Of a stretch of 64,000 nt of DNA, positions 43,169-51,997 are shown piece after piece (positions within the stretch are counted from its first letter, which is position 1; each line of letters begins with the position of its first letter). The DNA is taken from NCBI RefSeq assembly GCF_900090275.1, contig NZ_LT607755.1:5270001-5334000 (forward strand). Direction: 5' to 3'. The DNA is from Micromonospora zamorensis (GTDB taxonomy: Bacteria > Actinomycetota > Actinomycetes > Mycobacteriales > Micromonosporaceae). Under the pieces are notes generated by a model. That model did no database searches, was not told where the DNA came from, and saw only the letters and a program-made list of their open reading frames with translations. The position numbers and the translations under genes were made by a program.

Positions 43169-44031
43169 CAGTTGTCCCGTGGCTGGTCGGCGGCCTGCTC
43201 GGCGGCGGCCTGCTGGTCGGCGCCGGTGCGGGCGACGGCCTCGTCACGGACCGCCTCCTGCTCGACGGAGAGCGCGGCCTCCGCCTCGACGATGTGCCGG
43301 ACGGCGGCGTTGACGTCGTCGGTGAGACAGATCAGTTCCAGGTCGACCGGGCCGATCTTGCCGTCGGCGGCCATCGTGTCGCGCATCCAGTCAAGCAGCC
43401 CCTGCCAGTACGCGACCCCCATCAGCACGACCGGGAACCGGGTCACCTTGCCGGTCTGCACCAGCGTGAGCGACTCGAACAGCTCGTCCATCGTGCCGAA
43501 GCCACCGGGCAGCACGACGAACGCCTGCGCGTACTTCACGAACATGGTCTTGCGGGCGAAGAAGTAGCGGAAGTCGATGGCGAGGTCGACCCACTCGTTG
43601 ATGCCCTGCTCGAACGGAAGCTCGATGCCGAGCCCGACGGAGAGCCCACCGGCCTCGCTGGCACCACGGTTGGCGGCCTCCATCACCCCCGGCCCACCCC
43701 CGGTGATCACCGCGTAGCCGGCCCGGGCCAGCGCGCCGCCCAACTGCTCGGCCAGCTGGCACTCCGCGCTGTCCGGTCCGCTGCGGGCGGAACCGAACAC
43801 GCTGACCGCCGGTGGCAGGTCGGCGAGGGTGTCGAAGCCTTCGACGAACTCGGAGAGGATGCGCAGCGCACGCCAGGCGTCCTTGGTCTTCCAGTCGCCC
43901 CGCCCACGTGAATCCAGCAATCGCTGGTCGGCGGTGCTGCTCGGAATCGCCCCTCTGCGCAGTGTGACAGCGCCCCGGTGCCGCTCCTGTCCCGGACCGC
44001 GACCGGCCTCCCGCCCGTTGTTCTGGCTCAT
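43168..44031 (-). CDS. LOG-family protein, long form (TIGR00730 type)
   Basis: A 287-residue paralogue. AVSVFGSARSGPDSAE, AVITGGGPGVMEAANRGASE and VVLPGGFGTMDELFESL (PGGFGTMDE) are the family motifs. An N-terminal extension of about 75 residues and an Ala/Glu-rich C-terminal helix are extra to the short form. The ATG at 44031 lies 6 nt after TACGGT, so it is probably leaderless; a longer reading from GTG 44055 is less likely. M. tuberculosis has a LOG gene near dapE/dapD, as here. Confidence 0.87.
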   Translation of the reverse strand: MSQNNGREAGRGPGQERHRGAVTLRRGAIPSSTADQRLLDSRGRGDWKTKDAWRALRILSEFVEGFDTLADLPPAVSVFGSARSGPDSAECQLAEQLGGALARAGYAVITGGGPGVMEAANRGASEAGGLSVGLGIELPFEQGINEWVDLAIDFRYFFARKTMFVKYAQAFVVLPGGFGTMDELFESLTLVQTGKVTRFPVVLMGVAYWQGLLDWMRDTMAADGKIGPVDLELICLTDDVNAAVRHIVEAEAALSVEQEAVRDEAVARTGADQQAAAEQAADQPRDN

Positions 44032-44140
44032 GGGGCAACCGTAGTGGAGCGACACCGGCCGGGTGTGCGGGGCGGGGACGCCGAGAAATAGTTCGGGATC
44101 ATGGGCAACTATTCGGCTTCCCCGTACGTCTTACTATTCA

Positions 44141-44153
44141 CATACCGGGTATG
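44141..44153. promoter_or_regulatory. Palindrome CATACCGGGTATG, site 1
   Basis: A 13-bp perfect palindrome in an AT-richer promoter-like stretch (TTACTATTCA just before it), 33 bp upstream of the small protein start at 44186. The same sequence recurs at 49985-50001, extended there to 17 bp. Confidence 0.55.
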
Positions 44154-44185
44154 CCCGGGCGCGCGCCTTCGGGGGAGGAGACAGC

Positions 44186-44353
44186 GTGATCAGCAACAAC
44201 GAGATGATCCGGATCCGTCGCCAGATGCAGCGACGGATCCGAGACGTGGTGGCCGAGCGCCGCCGCACCCGCGACCAGGACCCAACCAACGTCTCCCCCG
44301 CACCACCCGGAGCTGATCAAGAGGTTTGCGTCGCCGACAACGGGCCAGGCTGA
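44186..44353 (+). CDS. Small basic protein of unknown function
   Basis: A 55-residue protein starting MISNNEMIRIRRQMQRRIRD, mostly a basic helix of about 28 residues followed by a disordered tail (NVSPAPPGADQEV). GGGGGAGGAGACAGC before the GTG is a very strong ribosome site, and an AT-rich promoter with a palindrome precedes it. The last 14 codons and the stop fall inside a dispersed hairpin (44314-44370), so the C terminus appears to have been replaced by the repeat. No family is recognised. Confidence 0.6.
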   Translation: MISNNEMIRIRRQMQRRIRDVVAERRRTRDQDPTNVSPAPPGADQEVCVADNGPG

Positions 44354-44370
44354 CGCAAACCTCTTGATCA
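44314..44370. repeat. Inverted repeat of a dispersed hairpin family, copy 2
   Basis: Perfect 19-bp arms TGATCAAGAGGTTTGCGTC / GACGCAAACCTCTTGATCA with a 19-nt loop, at the convergent junction of the small gene and dapE. It probably works as a two-way terminator. Confidence 0.85.
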
Positions 44371-44405
44371 CCGGAACGACTGGACGCGACGGGGCGACCG
44401 GAGGG

Positions 44406-45479
44406 TCAGGCTGGTGCCAGCCAGCGGTGCAGGGTTGCCGCGCCGTCGCGGATCTTGCTGATCTCGACGTGCTCGTCGGGGTGGTGGGCGAGGTTCGGGT
44501 CGCCAGGGCCGAAGTTCAGCGCCGGGATGCCCATGGCCGCGAACCGGGCCACGTCCGTCCAGCCCAGCTTGCCGATCGGCGCGGCACCGACCGCCGCCAG
44601 GAACTCCTTCGCCGGGGCCGCCTCCAGCCCGGGGGCAGCGCCCGGCGCGGTGTCGGTCACCACCACCTCGAAGCCGGCGAACACCTCCCGCAGGTGCGCC
44701 TCCGCCTCGGCCGGGCTGCGGTCCGGGGCGAACCGGTAGTTGACCTCGACCTCACAGTGGTCGGGGACCACGTTGCCGGCGACCCCACCGTTGATGCGCA
44801 CCGCGTTCATGCCCTCGCGGTAGTCGCAGCCGTCGATGGTGACCCGGCGCGCCTCGTACGTCTGGAGCCGCCGCAGCACCTCACCGGCGGCGTGGATGGC
44901 GTTCACCCCGTGCCAGGAGCGCGCCGAGTGGGCGCGTACACCGGTCGTGGTGACCACCGAGCGCATGGTGCCCTGACAGCCCGCCTCGACGATGCCGTAC
45001 GTCGGCTCCAGCAGCACCGCGAAGTCCGCCTCCAGCCACTCCGGGAACGCCTGGGCGACGAGGTTGAGCCCGTTGTACCGCGACTCGATCTCCTCAGCCT
45101 CGTAGAAGAAGTACGTCACGTCGTAGCGCGGGTTGGGCAGCGTCACCGCCAGGTGCAGCGCGTACGCGGTGCCGGACTTCATGTCGGAGGTGCCGCAGCC
45201 GTACATCAGGTCGCCACGCATGGTCGACGGGAAGTTGTTGTTCAGGGGCACCGTGTCGAGGTGCCCGGCCAACACGACGCGCTGCGACCGACCGAGGTCG
45301 GTGCGCGCCATCACCGTGTTGCCGTGTCGGTGGGTGGTCAGGTGCGGTACGCCCCGCAGCACCTCTTCGACACAGTCGGCGATCGCCTTCTCGTTGAGGG
45401 ACACGGACTCTATGTCGACCAGAGCGCGGGTCAGCTGCACCGGATCGGCGAGGACCTCGGGGGTCAGCGGGTTCTCCAT
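44406..45479 (-). CDS. dapE: Succinyl-diaminopimelate desuccinylase
   Basis: A 357-residue M20-family zinc enzyme that removes succinate from N-succinyl-LL-DAP in the lysine/peptidoglycan pathway. VVLAGHLDTVPLN holds His73 and Asp75; YGCGTSDMKSGTAYAL gives the bridging Asp; FFYEAEEIESRYNG gives the catalytic and ligand Glu; and HHPDEHVEISKI gives the last His. The ATG at 45479 stands 7 nt after TACCGT, deciding the start over GTG 45488 and suggesting a leaderless transcript. It diverges from dapD. Confidence 0.95.
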   Translation of the reverse strand: MENPLTPEVLADPVQLTRALVDIESVSLNEKAIADCVEEVLRGVPHLTTHRHGNTVMARTDLGRSQRVVLAGHLDTVPLNNNFPSTMRGDLMYGCGTSDMKSGTAYALHLAVTLPNPRYDVTYFFYEAEEIESRYNGLNLVAQAFPEWLEADFAVLLEPTYGIVEAGCQGTMRSVVTTTGVRAHSARSWHGVNAIHAAGEVLRRLQTYEARRVTIDGCDYREGMNAVRINGGVAGNVVPDHCEVEVNYRFAPDRSPAEAEAHLREVFAGFEVVVTDTAPGAAPGLEAAPAKEFLAAVGAAPIGKLGWTDVARFAAMGIPALNFGPGDPNLAHHPDEHVEISKIRDGAATLHRWLAPA

Positions 45480-45557
45480 GAATCGCACGGTACCTTCAGG
45501 TCTGTCAGCGCGAGGAGCGAGCCGAGGTCAGCTCGGCCGTGACCGAGAGGTGTAACA

Positions 45558-46517
45558 GTGACGTCCGCAGATTCCGCCTGGGGCATCGGCCTGGCCACGG
45601 TCACCGCCGACGAGCAGGTGCTCGACACCTGGTACCCGACCGGCAAGCTGGGCCTGGGTGAGCTGCCGCTGGTCTCCGGCGAGGACAAGGCGGACGTGCT
45701 CGACCTGCCGCCGGCCGCGCTCGGTGACCGGTCGCTGCCTGGTCTGCGTACCGTCCAGGTGGTCACCGTGATCGGCTCGCTGGACGACCCGATCAAGGAC
45801 GCGTCCGACGCGTACCTCCGGTTGCACCTGCTCTCGCACCGCCTGGTGCGACCCAACCAGCTCAACCTGGACGGCATCTTCGGCAAGCTGGCCAACGTGG
45901 CCTGGACGTCCGCCGGGCCGTGCCCGCCGGAGCGGGTGGACGAGCTGCGGGTGATCGAGCGCGCGGCCGGTCGGCACCTGTCCGTGTACGGGGTGGACAA
46001 GTTCCCCCGGATGACGGACTACGTGGTGCCCTCCGGTGTGCGGATCGCCGACGCCGACCGGGTCCGTCTCGGCGCGCACCTGGCCGCCGGCACCACGGTG
46101 ATGCACGAGGGCTTCGTCAACTTCAACGCCGGCACCGTGGGCACCTCGATGGTGGAGGGGCGCATCGTGCAGGGCGTGCTGGTCGGCGACGGTTCCGACG
46201 TCGGCGGCGGCGCCTCGATCATGGGCACGCTCTCCGGTGGTGGCACCGAGAAGGTGAGCATCGGCGAGCGCAGCCTGATCGGCGCGAACGCCGGTGTCGG
46301 CATCTCCCTCGGCGACGACTGCGTGGTCGAGGCGGGCTGCTACATCACCGCCGCGTCGAAGATCACTCTGCCGGACGGCCGGGTGGTCAAGGCCCGGGAG
46401 CTGTCCGGCGTCGACGGCCTGCTGTTCTGGCGCAACTCGGTGACGGGCGCGTTGGAGGCCCGGCCGCGCACCGGCCGGGGCATCGAGCTGAACGCCGCCC
46501 TGCACGCCAACGACTGA
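45558..46517 (+). CDS. dapD: Tetrahydrodipicolinate N-succinyltransferase (actinobacterial type)
   Basis: A 319-residue trimeric enzyme. The C-terminal half is a left-handed beta helix ([60 protein letters not shown]), and the N-terminal half is the actinobacterial form unlike E. coli DapD. It adds succinate from succinyl-CoA in DAP synthesis. The GTG follows GAGAGGTGTAACA. Back-to-back dapD/dapE matches mycobacteria (Rv1201c/Rv1202). Confidence 0.95.
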   Translation: MTSADSAWGIGLATVTADEQVLDTWYPTGKLGLGELPLVSGEDKADVLDLPPAALGDRSLPGLRTVQVVTVIGSLDDPIKDASDAYLRLHLLSHRLVRPNQLNLDGIFGKLANVAWTSAGPCPPERVDELRVIERAAGRHLSVYGVDKFPRMTDYVVPSGVRIADADRVRLGAHLAAGTTVMHEGFVNFNAGTVGTSMVEGRIVQGVLVGDGSDVGGGASIMGTLSGGGTEKVSIGERSLIGANAGVGISLGDDCVVEAGCYITAASKITLPDGRVVKARELSGVDGLLFWRNSVTGALEARPRTGRGIELNAALHAND

Positions 46518-46525
46518 CGGATCCG

Positions 46526-46556
46526 CCGGGTCCGCGGCGCTCGGCCGCGGACCCGG
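46526..46556. terminator. Terminator between dapD and the subtilase gene
   Basis: Perfect 13-bp arms CCGGGTCCGCGGC / GCCGCGGACCCGG with a 5-nt loop, at the convergent gene junction. Confidence 0.85.
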
Positions 46557-46568
46557 ACGGGGTACGCC

Positions 46569-49500
46569 TCAGCGCAACCGGTACGCCTGGATGATCCGTT
46601 GGGTCACCGTGTTGCCGGCGGTGTCCCGGGCGGTGGCCCGCAGCGACACGTGGCCGGGGCCGGCCGGGTGCCGCAGCAGCGCCGACCAGCCGTCGGTGGA
46701 GGTGCGGACCAGCTTCGCCTTGCTCCAGGTCTTCCCGCCGTCGTACGAGACGTCGACAGCGAGTTTCTCCACCCGGCTGGCCGGAGCGCCGGGCTGCCGC
46801 TGCACGCGCACCGGGACTATGAAGCCCTGACCGGCCGGAGCGCTGTTGTCCACCCGCAACGGCGGCGCGAAGCGCACCGCCGACAGGGGCAGTCGGGCCG
46901 GCGTCTCACCGGCGACGTGCCTCGACCGGAAGGTCCAGGCGGATTCCACCTCGGTGCTCAGGTCGGTGAAGCTTCGCTTCGACGACGTGACGAGGCGGTA
47001 GTCGGCCCTACCCGGCGGCACGGCGAACTCTCCGTAGCCGGCGTACTCGCTCTCGCCGACCAGCTTGCCGTTGCGCCAGAGCCTGGTGTGCTCACTGTCG
47101 CTCAGCGAGGCGCCCGGATGCCCGGCCGCGTCGCTGAAGATCGGCACGTCGACCAGGATGGTGTCGCCGACCCGGCTGACGCTCTGGTATGGCCAGCGCG
47201 GGTTCGGGAAGGACGGCGAGTACGGCGCCTGGTTCCAGATCTCCTGCACCGTCCGCCCGGCCCGGTAGGCGGTGGGGACGGAGAAGAGCGCCGCCTGCGC
47301 GTTCAACCAGCCTTCCTCGTCCCGCTTTCCGAAGTCGATCTCGGACTCCCACTTCACGCCCTTGGTGTTGTAGTACTCGACCCGCTGGCCGGGCACGACG
47401 GTGGGCAGGACCAGCGCGGAATAGCCGACGTTGTACTCCAACTCGGGGATCACGATCCGCTCGGCCTCGATGCCCGGGTCGCCACCACGGAACCGGTGCA
47501 CGACGGTGGCCAGGTCCCGTCGGGAGTAGTCACGGACGAACCCTGTGGGCATCCTGCCGGGGACCGCTTCGGCCAACGCGTACAGGTACGGGCTGTTGGC
47601 CGTCTCCGCCGGGGTCCACTGGCTGCTGACGGTGGCGACGAACTTGTCGGCGGAGACCGGCTTGCCGATCTGACCGCTGCTCAGGCCAGTGAACGTCTCC
47701 GCCCAGAGCCCGACGCCGTACCCACTGCCGTCGTCAGCCGTGAAGTTGCCGCTGAGGTCGATCAGTTGCGGGACGGCGGTCCGGTCCGGAACGGTCGTCC
47801 GCACCGGCTTGGCCTGGCGGGCGTCCACGACGATGCGGGTGTCCCGTTCGATGGTCAGTGCGGGCTGCACCAACAGGGACATCCCGGGCTGCTCATCGTC
47901 CGGTCCGGGCTCGAAGACGAGGCCACTCAGGCCGTAGTGCCCCTTGGGCACCCGCACGGTGGCCACACCGTCGGAACTGACGAGGTCCCAGGAGCCATAG
48001 GTGTCCATCCCGAGCAGGAGGGTCCAGTGGTCGGCAGTGCGCGCGCCGGCGCGGTTCAGGTGCTCCACGGTGAGCGTGTAGCTCTCCACCTCCCGGTTCA
48101 CGGCCAGCGGGGTGACCGCGACCGCCGCACCGGCCCGGGCCACGATCCGCCCGGTCCAGTAACCGTCGGCGTCGCCGAGCCGGGTGTCCGTGGTGACGGT
48201 CGTGGCGGCCGTGCCGCCCGCCGGCACTGTGAGTTGGCTGGCGCCCAGGACGAACAGGCCGGCCGGCAGCGCCCGGCCGCCGGGGCCGGCGCCCTCGATG
48301 CTGAGGTCCACGGTGACCGGGGCCGGACCGTCGTTGCGCCAGGTCACCGTACGGGTGATCGGGGCATCGTCACCGTGCGGCCAGAGGGTACGACCGAACG
48401 AGACGCTCACCGGGTCGGAAGTGAGCTGCTGGGTGATCGCGTGTGCGACGTCGACCCGCCCGGCACCCTGCTGGTACGCGGTCTGGTCCGGGTGTGGCTT
48501 GGCGGCGGCCATCAGGGTGGCCTTGAGCCGGTCGGCCCGCCATCCCGGGTGCTGCTGAGCCAGCAGCGCGGCCGACCCGGCCACGTGCGGGGTGGCCATC
48601 GAGGTGCCGGAGAGGGTGACGTAGCGGTCCCCCACCGGGTCGCCGATGACGCCGTTGGCGGACCGCGCGGCGACGATGTCGACGCCCGGCGCGGTGATGT
48701 CCGGCTTCAACGCGTCGTCGCCGACTCGCGGTCCCCGGCTGGAGAAGTCGGCCAACTCGTCGTCGCGGTCCACCGCACCCACGGCGAGCCCGGCGTCGGC
48801 GCTGGCCGGTGAGCCGACCGAACCGTCCGAGCCGTCGTTGCCGGCGGCGAGGACGAACAGCGTGCCGGTCTGCGCGGTCAGGGTCTGCACGGCCTCCTCG
48901 ACCGGGTCGACCTCCGGGGTGTCCCAGCCGCTGAGGCTCATGTTGACCACTGCGGCCTTCTTCTCCACCGCGGCCCACTGCATGCCGGCGAGGATCGCCG
49001 AGTCGGTGCAGCCCGCGTCCTCACAGACCTTGCCGTCCAGCAGCGTCGCGTCCGGCGCCACACCCCGGTACTTGCCGCCGGAGGCGGCGCCGGTGCCCGC
49101 GATGGTCGAGGCCACGTGGGTGCCGTGGCCGACCGTGTCCCGGGCGTCGGCGACCTCGGTGAAGTTGCGCGCCTCGGCCACCTTGCCGGCCAGGTCCGGG
49201 TGGGTCGCGTCGACGCCGGTGTCCAGCACCGCGACGGACACTCCCGCGCCGGTGAAACCGGCCGCCCAGGCCGCGGGCGCGCCGATCTGCGGCACGCTGT
49301 GGTCGAGGGTCACCCGTCGATGGCCGTCCAGCCAGATCCGCTCGACGCCCCCCGCCGCGTCGAGCCGGGCCCCAGCGGGACCAGTGGTGACCGTCTCCCA
49401 GACGGCGTCGAGGGAAGACTTGTCGCTGCTCAGGGCGGCGCCGCCGATCACCGGCAGGTCGCGGGTCACCCTCGTGCCAGGCAGAGCGGCCGTGGCACGC

Positions 49501-49928
49501 CGGGCGGCGCCCGTCGAGCCGTACGCCACCAGCAGCGGCAGGGTCTTGCGGTGGGCGTCGTCGTAACCCGCCTCGACCAGGCCGGTGACGTCGAAGAGTC
49601 GCCGGTCCACCCGGCCCGAGCGCAGCAACGGCAGCGCGTCCGTCGGTGTCACAGTGAGTCGACCCCGCTCGCGCTGAACCAGGAACTGCACGTCCTCGCG
49701 GCCGGCACCGCGCCGGACCGAGGCGCCTGAGGCGGTGACGGTGACCCGGTCACCGGTGATCAGCGTGACGGTGACCGAGCGGTTGGCGGTGGGTCCACCC
49801 GGAGTGGACTGTTGGTCGGTGCCACCCGGTGGGGCGGGCACGGCGGCTGCGGCTGAGACGGGAGCCGGCGCGGAGAGCGCCAGCGTGAACACGAGGCCGA
49901 GGGCGGCCAATCTTCTTCCCTGGTGCAA
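46569..49928 (-). CDS. Secreted subtilisin-like (S8) serine protease, large
   Basis: An 1119-residue exported protease. A signal peptide (LAALGLVFTLALSAPAPVSA) is followed by a propeptide of about 170 residues. The catalytic triad is Asp236 (SVAVLDTGVDATHPDL), His268 (TVGHGTHVAS) and Ser443 (LSGTSMATPHVAG), with oxyanion Asn364 (LAAGNDGS). About 650 further residues form beta-rich domains, and a short C-terminal region (PAGPGHVSLRATARDTAGNT) resembles an Ig-like fold. The TTG start is unusual but well placed: GAGGAGGATCCG lies just upstream and no ATG or GTG fits. It is probably a nutritional or developmental exoprotease. Confidence 0.93.
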   Translation of the reverse strand: MHQGRRLAALGLVFTLALSAPAPVSAAAAVPAPPGGTDQQSTPGGPTANRSVTVTLITGDRVTVTASGASVRRGAGREDVQFLVQRERGRLTVTPTDALPLLRSGRVDRRLFDVTGLVEAGYDDAHRKTLPLLVAYGSTGAARRATAALPGTRVTRDLPVIGGAALSSDKSSLDAVWETVTTGPAGARLDAAGGVERIWLDGHRRVTLDHSVPQIGAPAAWAAGFTGAGVSVAVLDTGVDATHPDLAGKVAEARNFTEVADARDTVGHGTHVASTIAGTGAASGGKYRGVAPDATLLDGKVCEDAGCTDSAILAGMQWAAVEKKAAVVNMSLSGWDTPEVDPVEEAVQTLTAQTGTLFVLAAGNDGSDGSVGSPASADAGLAVGAVDRDDELADFSSRGPRVGDDALKPDITAPGVDIVAARSANGVIGDPVGDRYVTLSGTSMATPHVAGSAALLAQQHPGWRADRLKATLMAAAKPHPDQTAYQQGAGRVDVAHAITQQLTSDPVSVSFGRTLWPHGDDAPITRTVTWRNDGPAPVTVDLSIEGAGPGGRALPAGLFVLGASQLTVPAGGTAATTVTTDTRLGDADGYWTGRIVARAGAAVAVTPLAVNREVESYTLTVEHLNRAGARTADHWTLLLGMDTYGSWDLVSSDGVATVRVPKGHYGLSGLVFEPGPDDEQPGMSLLVQPALTIERDTRIVVDARQAKPVRTTVPDRTAVPQLIDLSGNFTADDGSGYGVGLWAETFTGLSSGQIGKPVSADKFVATVSSQWTPAETANSPYLYALAEAVPGRMPTGFVRDYSRRDLATVVHRFRGGDPGIEAERIVIPELEYNVGYSALVLPTVVPGQRVEYYNTKGVKWESEIDFGKRDEEGWLNAQAALFSVPTAYRAGRTVQEIWNQAPYSPSFPNPRWPYQSVSRVGDTILVDVPIFSDAAGHPGASLSDSEHTRLWRNGKLVGESEYAGYGEFAVPPGRADYRLVTSSKRSFTDLSTEVESAWTFRSRHVAGETPARLPLSAVRFAPPLRVDNSAPAGQGFIVPVRVQRQPGAPASRVEKLAVDVSYDGGKTWSKAKLVRTSTDGWSALLRHPAGPGHVSLRATARDTAGNTVTQRIIQAYRLR

Positions 49929-49984
49929 CGGATCCTCCTCGTCAAGCGTCTTGATGGATGAGAGTCACATTGACAACCCAGAAT

Positions 49985-50001
49985 TGCATACCGGGTATGC
50001 A
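49985..50001. promoter_or_regulatory. Palindrome TGCATACCGGGTATGCA, site 2
   Basis: A perfect 17-bp palindrome sharing its 13-bp core with 44141-44153. It lies between the divergent subtilase and acetyltransferase genes, 57 bp from the former and 73 bp from the latter. It is probably an operator of an unknown regulator. Confidence 0.6.
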
Positions 50002-50074
50002 GAATGAAGTCCTAAAAATGACGGACCCGCCACGAGCCGACGAACCGGGCCGGCATGATCGGGCGGTGACCTCC

Positions 50075-50623
50075 ATGAAGGACAAGATGCTCGCCGGCGA
50101 GCCATACATCGCCGACGATCCCGAGATCATCGCCGACCTGGACCGCGCCGCCCGACTGATGGAGCGCTTCAACACCAGTCCCGCGGCCGATCCACAGGCC
50201 CGGATCGCGGCACTGGGGGAACTCCTCGGCGAACTGGGCGAGGACACCTGGATCCGCCCGCCGTTCTACTGCGACTACGGCTGGCAGATCCGGATCGGGC
50301 CCCGTAGCTTCGTCAACTACCAGTGCGTCTTCCTCGACGTCGCACCGATCACCATCGGTGCCGACGTCCAGATCGGACCGAACGTCCAACTGCTGACCCC
50401 GACGCATCCGGTCGAGCCCGGTCCGCGACGGGACAAGTGGGAGGCCGCCAAGCCGATCACCATCGGCGACAACGTCTGGCTCGGCGGTGGCGCGATCGTG
50501 CTGGCCGGCGTGACGATCGGCGCGAACACCGTCGTCGGCGCGGGCGCGGTGGTCACCCGGGACCTACCGGCCAACGTGGTCGCGGTCGGCAACCCGGCCC
50601 GGCCGGTTCGCGAACTGGACTGA
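50075..50623 (+). CDS. Maltose/galactoside O-acetyltransferase family protein
   Basis: A 182-residue hexapeptide-repeat acetyltransferase (Maa/LacA type), close to the 183 residues of E. coli Maa. MKDKMLAGEPYIADDPEI is the family N-terminal domain; ITIGADVQIGPNVQLLTPTH and WLGGGAIVLAGVTIG are hexapeptide turns with the catalytic His in THPVEP. I chose the ATG at 50075 because GGCGGTGA stands 6 nt upstream and the length fits; in-frame ATGs at 50018 and 49958 would add unrelated residues. Confidence 0.88.
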   Translation: MKDKMLAGEPYIADDPEIIADLDRAARLMERFNTSPAADPQARIAALGELLGELGEDTWIRPPFYCDYGWQIRIGPRSFVNYQCVFLDVAPITIGADVQIGPNVQLLTPTHPVEPGPRRDKWEAAKPITIGDNVWLGGGAIVLAGVTIGANTVVGAGAVVTRDLPANVVAVGNPARPVRELD

Positions 50624-50689
50624 CTGCGGCGGCCCTCGACGGGCCGGTCAAGCCGAGTCCGGCCCGGACGACCCGGCCGCGCCGACCGG

Positions 50690-51337
50690 TCAGGCCGCCG
50701 GGGGCTCCGACAGGCGGACCACGAGATCGGCCCGGTCGGCGGTGGGGGTGATGAGGGCCGCGTTCGACTCGTCGCTGCCGAACGCCCAGGCCCGCGCCTG
50801 CTCCGGTGATCGACCGTACGCCTCGTGCCGGGCCGTCAACCGGCGCTGGCGCAGCTCGGCGTCCAGGTCCAGGAACCACGCCTCGTGCAGCAGCGGCCGG
50901 ATCTCCTGCCACGGGTAGTCCGGCAGCAGCAGGTAGTTGCCCTCGGTCACCACCAGCCGCACCGACGGCGGCACCTCGATCGCCCCGGCCACCGGTTCCT
51001 CCAGCTCACGCCGGAACTCCGGCGCATAGACCGAGGTCGGCTCCAGGCGGTGTAACCGGCGCAGCATCGAGACGAAGCCATTGGCGTCGAAGGTGTCCAC
51101 CGCGCCCTTACGGTCGGCGCGGCCCAGCCGGACCAGCTGCGACTGGGCCAGGTGGAAGCCGTCCATCGGCACCAGGCAGGCGGTCGGCCCGACCTCGCGC
51201 ACGATCAACTCGGCCAGCGTGGACTTGCCGGCACCCGGCGCCCCGGCGATGCCGAGCAGTTGCCGTGGGCCGGCCTCGGCCAGCACCAACGCCCGTCCCA
51301 CCAGCTCGTCGACGGACAGCACCTCGGCCGGCGGCAT
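50690..51337 (-). CDS. P-loop nucleoside/nucleotide kinase family protein (PanK/uridine kinase-like)
   Basis: A 215-residue kinase. Walker A is GIAGAPGAGKSTLAE (about 29-43), VPMDGFHLAQSQLVRLGR is the typical acceptor-binding loop of the fructose-transport/uridine-kinase group, and VTEGNYLLLPDYPWQEI with DLDAELRQRRLTARH are the later motifs. The substrate is uncertain (nucleoside, sugar or pantothenate). It starts within one base of the SIMPL-domain gene's stop, so the two are coupled. Confidence 0.83.
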   Translation of the reverse strand: MPPAEVLSVDELVGRALVLAEAGPRQLLGIAGAPGAGKSTLAELIVREVGPTACLVPMDGFHLAQSQLVRLGRADRKGAVDTFDANGFVSMLRRLHRLEPTSVYAPEFRRELEEPVAGAIEVPPSVRLVVTEGNYLLLPDYPWQEIRPLLHEAWFLDLDAELRQRRLTARHEAYGRSPEQARAWAFGSDESNAALITPTADRADLVVRLSEPPAA

Positions 51338-51987
51338 CAGTCGAGAACCGGATCGCTGATGGTGAACCGCGCCTGCACCGCCGCCTGCACGGTCTGCGGC
51401 TGCGGGTCCAGCTCAAGCTCCGGCGGGCCACCACCCGCGCCGCCACCCCCGGCGAACGCCGCCCGGGCGAACATCGGCCGGTCCGCCGGGCCGGTGTCGG
51501 CCAGCTCGATCAGAGCGGTGACCCGGGCGCCGAGCGCCTCCGCGTACTCCCGGGCCCGCAGCAGTGCGTCGCGGATCGCGGCGTGTCGCGCCTCGCGGTG
51601 CACGGGGCTGTCCGGACGAAGCTCCCACCACGGACCGCTCACCGAGACCTGGTCCTGGTCGGCCAGCCGGAGCATCAGCTCACCGAGGGCGGTGAAGTCG
51701 GTGACCGTGACCGTCGTGGTGACGCTGCCCAGCCATCCCACCACACGCTCGCCGGAGCGCTTGGTCTGCGGCCGGACCCACAGGTCGCCGGTCTCCCGCC
51801 GGGCCACCGCCGGCTCGGAACCGTCCAACAGCACCCGGACGGCGGCGGCCCGCTCGGCGAGCTGAGTCAACGTCGCCTCCCGATCCCGACCACGGGCCGT
51901 CACCGTGACAGCGAACCGGGCCAGCTCGGGCGGCACCTCCCGGGTCACCTCGCCGCGCACCTGCACCACCGGGCCGTCCATCGCCAT
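51337..51987 (-). CDS. SIMPL-domain (DUF541) protein, cytoplasmic form
   Basis: A 216-residue protein: VQVRGEVTREVPPELARFAV, VTVTARGRDREATLTQLAER and REARHAAIRDALLRAREYAEAL are the SIMPL core. Most relatives carry a signal peptide; this one does not. An unusual Gly-rich loop (AFAGGGGAGGGPPELEL) sits near the C terminus. The ATG lies 7 nt after TAGGCT, so the transcript is probably leaderless. The function is unknown. Confidence 0.8.
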   Translation of the reverse strand: MAMDGPVVQVRGEVTREVPPELARFAVTVTARGRDREATLTQLAERAAAVRVLLDGSEPAVARRETGDLWVRPQTKRSGERVVGWLGSVTTTVTVTDFTALGELMLRLADQDQVSVSGPWWELRPDSPVHREARHAAIRDALLRAREYAEALGARVTALIELADTGPADRPMFARAAFAGGGGAGGGPPELELDPQPQTVQAAVQARFTISDPVLD

Positions 51988-51997
51988 GCCTGTCAGC

